Positions 6,177 to 6,468 of a DNA stretch of 6,468 nucleotides are shown one piece after another. Position 1 is the stretch's first letter; the number at the start of each line of letters is the position of its first letter. This DNA is from Deltaproteobacteria bacterium (GTDB lineage Bacteria; Desulfobacterota; DSM-4660; Desulfatiglandales; HGW-15), in contig JAFGDF010000014.1 of assembly GCA_016932235.1 (NCBI GenBank), forward strand, positions 1-6,468, in the 5' to 3' direction. Position numbers and translations under genes: made by a program. The notes below the pieces were generated by a model. The model had not been told where the DNA came from and ran no database searches. It saw only the letters and a program-made list of their open reading frames with translations.

Positions 6177-6248
6177 TAGCTTTCAGCTTTGAGCATTTAT
6201 CATTCAGCGATTCAACTTTTCAACCATTTAACAATTTAACCAATTAGA
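6177..6248. repeat. Degenerate 7-bp array passing into an 8-bp array
   Basis: The left part fits a 7-bp register: tagcttt, cagcttt, gagcatt, tatcatt, cagcgat (6177-6211). The right part fits an 8-bp register: gattcaac, ttttcaac, catttaac, aatttaac, caattaga (6209-6248), with YAAC closing four successive units. The change of period is visible directly, but the exact boundary is a matter of alignment. Confidence 0.7.
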
Positions 6249-6258
6249 GTTTTTTGCC

Positions 6259-6307
6259 TTGAGTACTCAACCTGAGTCCTCAATACTCGAACCTCAGTAC
6301 TTTAACA
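6259..6307. repeat. Degenerate 7-bp tandem array, word TCRANAC
   Basis: Units in register are ttgagta, ctcaacc, tgagtcc, tcaatac, tcgaacc, tcagtac, tttaaca. The middle four are most alike. The array ends 1 bp before hairpin element copy 2. Confidence 0.75.
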
Positions 6308-6308
6308 T

Positions 6309-6350
6309 GTCCCCCTTTGGAGGGGGTGCAGGGGGAGGTGCCCGCCGACA
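6309..6350. repeat. G/C-rich hairpin element, copy 2 of a direct repeat
   Basis: This is the second copy of the element at 6027-6070, with stem CCCCCT (6311-6316), loop TTGG and AGGGGG (6321-6326), then the same gcagggggaggtg and cccgccgaca segments. It is 2 bp shorter in the G-run. Confidence 0.9.
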
Positions 6351-6379
6351 GCCGACTGCCGACAGCTGACCGCTGTGGA
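6345..6379. repeat. 7-bp tandem array, word CCGACWG
   Basis: The units are ccgacag, ccgactg, ccgacag, ctgaccg, ctgtgga. The array follows hairpin copy 2 just as the CYGACAA array follows copy 1, but with its own word variant. It ends at the tRNA promoter. Confidence 0.8.
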
Positions 6380-6407
6380 TGAAAAAGTTCTATTGTTATC
6401 ATATAAT
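6379..6407 (+). promoter_or_regulatory. Sigma-70-like promoter of the tRNA-Arg gene
   Basis: A perfect -10 box TATAAT (6402-6407) lies 17 bp downstream of ATGAAA (6379-6384), which matches 4 of 6 bases of TTGACA. The predicted start near 6414 would leave a leader of about 16 nt before the tRNA, a usual arrangement. Confidence 0.65.
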
Positions 6408-6429
6408 ACCTGTGATATATAAATACCAC

Positions 6430-6468
6430 GCGCCCATAGCTCAGATGGATAGAGTAACGGACTACGAA
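6430..6468 (+). tRNA. tRNA-Arg, anticodon ACG (3' partial)
   Basis: The visible 39 nt are the 5' half of a tRNA: acceptor strand GCGCCCA (6430-6436), TA linker, D-stem GCTC with GAGT, a D-loop containing GG, anticodon strand ACGGA (6457-6461), then the 7-nt loop CTACGAA (6462-6468) with ACG at 6464-6466. The window ends exactly after the loop, so the 3' anticodon strand (expected TCCGT), T-arm and acceptor end are not seen. A34 of this anticodon is normally deaminated to inosine by TadA, allowing CGU, CGC and CGA to be read. The gene is divergent from the transporter operon. Confidence 0.9.

Larger units (their letters stand above)
5913..6378. other. Intergenic spacer between divergent units, built largely of repeats
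   Basis: No credible gene is present. The plus-strand frame 5924-6247 and the extended binding-protein frame both translate repeats into low-complexity peptides. About 5913-6010 is unique-looking leader and promoter sequence for the operon. From 6015 the spacer alternates G/C-rich hairpin elements (6027-6070, 6137-6155, 6309-6350) with 7- or 8-bp-period arrays (6065-6113, 6177-6248, 6259-6307, 6345-6379). Confidence 0.8.

Noticed and set aside
5924..6247. A 107-codon plus-strand frame in the right spacer
   Set aside because: It runs through hairpins and heptad arrays, its product has no domain, and its beginning is antisense to the operon leader.
6027..6350. The two G/C-rich elements as CRISPR repeats
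   Set aside because: There are only two copies about 240 bp apart, with no regular spacers and no cas genes. What lies between them is itself repetitive.
6430..6468. The tRNA-Arg as an attachment site for an integrated element
   Set aside because: Integrases usually use the 3' part of a tRNA gene, which is outside the window. No integrase or duplicated tRNA fragment is visible here.

Overview
The window looks like an ordinary chromosomal segment of a Gram-negative bacterium. It has roughly balanced base composition, Sec-type export of a periplasmic binding protein with no lipobox, and spacers packed with short repeats. The protein families and repeat style suggest a Desulfobacterota- or Nitrospirota-like lineage. 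That is an impression from memory; nothing in the sequence fixes the taxonomy.

Layout from left to right: (1) positions 1-863, plus strand, the 3' end of comEC, covering the metallo-beta-lactamase-like domain of the DNA-uptake channel protein and open at the left edge. (2) 864-1302, a spacer with no credible gene but several degenerate 7-bp-period tandem arrays and two nested inverted repeats. (3) 1303-5912, minus strand, a tight five-gene operon. Its transcription order is a periplasmic solute-binding protein (family 1), a MalF/UgpA-type permease, a MalG/UgpE-type permease, a MalK/UgpC-type ATPase, and a 92-aa HTH plus zinc-ribbon regulator. Gaps between genes are 3, 6, 2 and 9 bp. (4) 5913-6429, a second spacer with a duplicated G/C-rich hairpin element, a third related hairpin and more 7- or 8-bp-period arrays, followed by a sigma-70-like promoter. 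(5) 6430-6468, plus strand, the 5' half of a tRNA-Arg with anticodon ACG, cut by the right edge.

The operon encodes a complete ABC importer for a sugar, polyol or glycoside-like substrate. The binding protein captures the ligand in the periplasm, two permeases form the channel, and an ATPase dimer drives transport. No catabolic enzyme is present, so the substrate cannot be named from context. The small regulator is last in the operon and its ribosome-binding site overlaps the ATPase stop codon, so it is probably made with the transporter and may control it.

The least ordinary signal is in the spacers. Both flanks carry arrays of degenerate words with a shared period of 7 bp (locally 8 bp) but different word sequences, mixed with palindromes. 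I found no unknown protein system here. The period-7 repeat landscape is the observation most worth following up.
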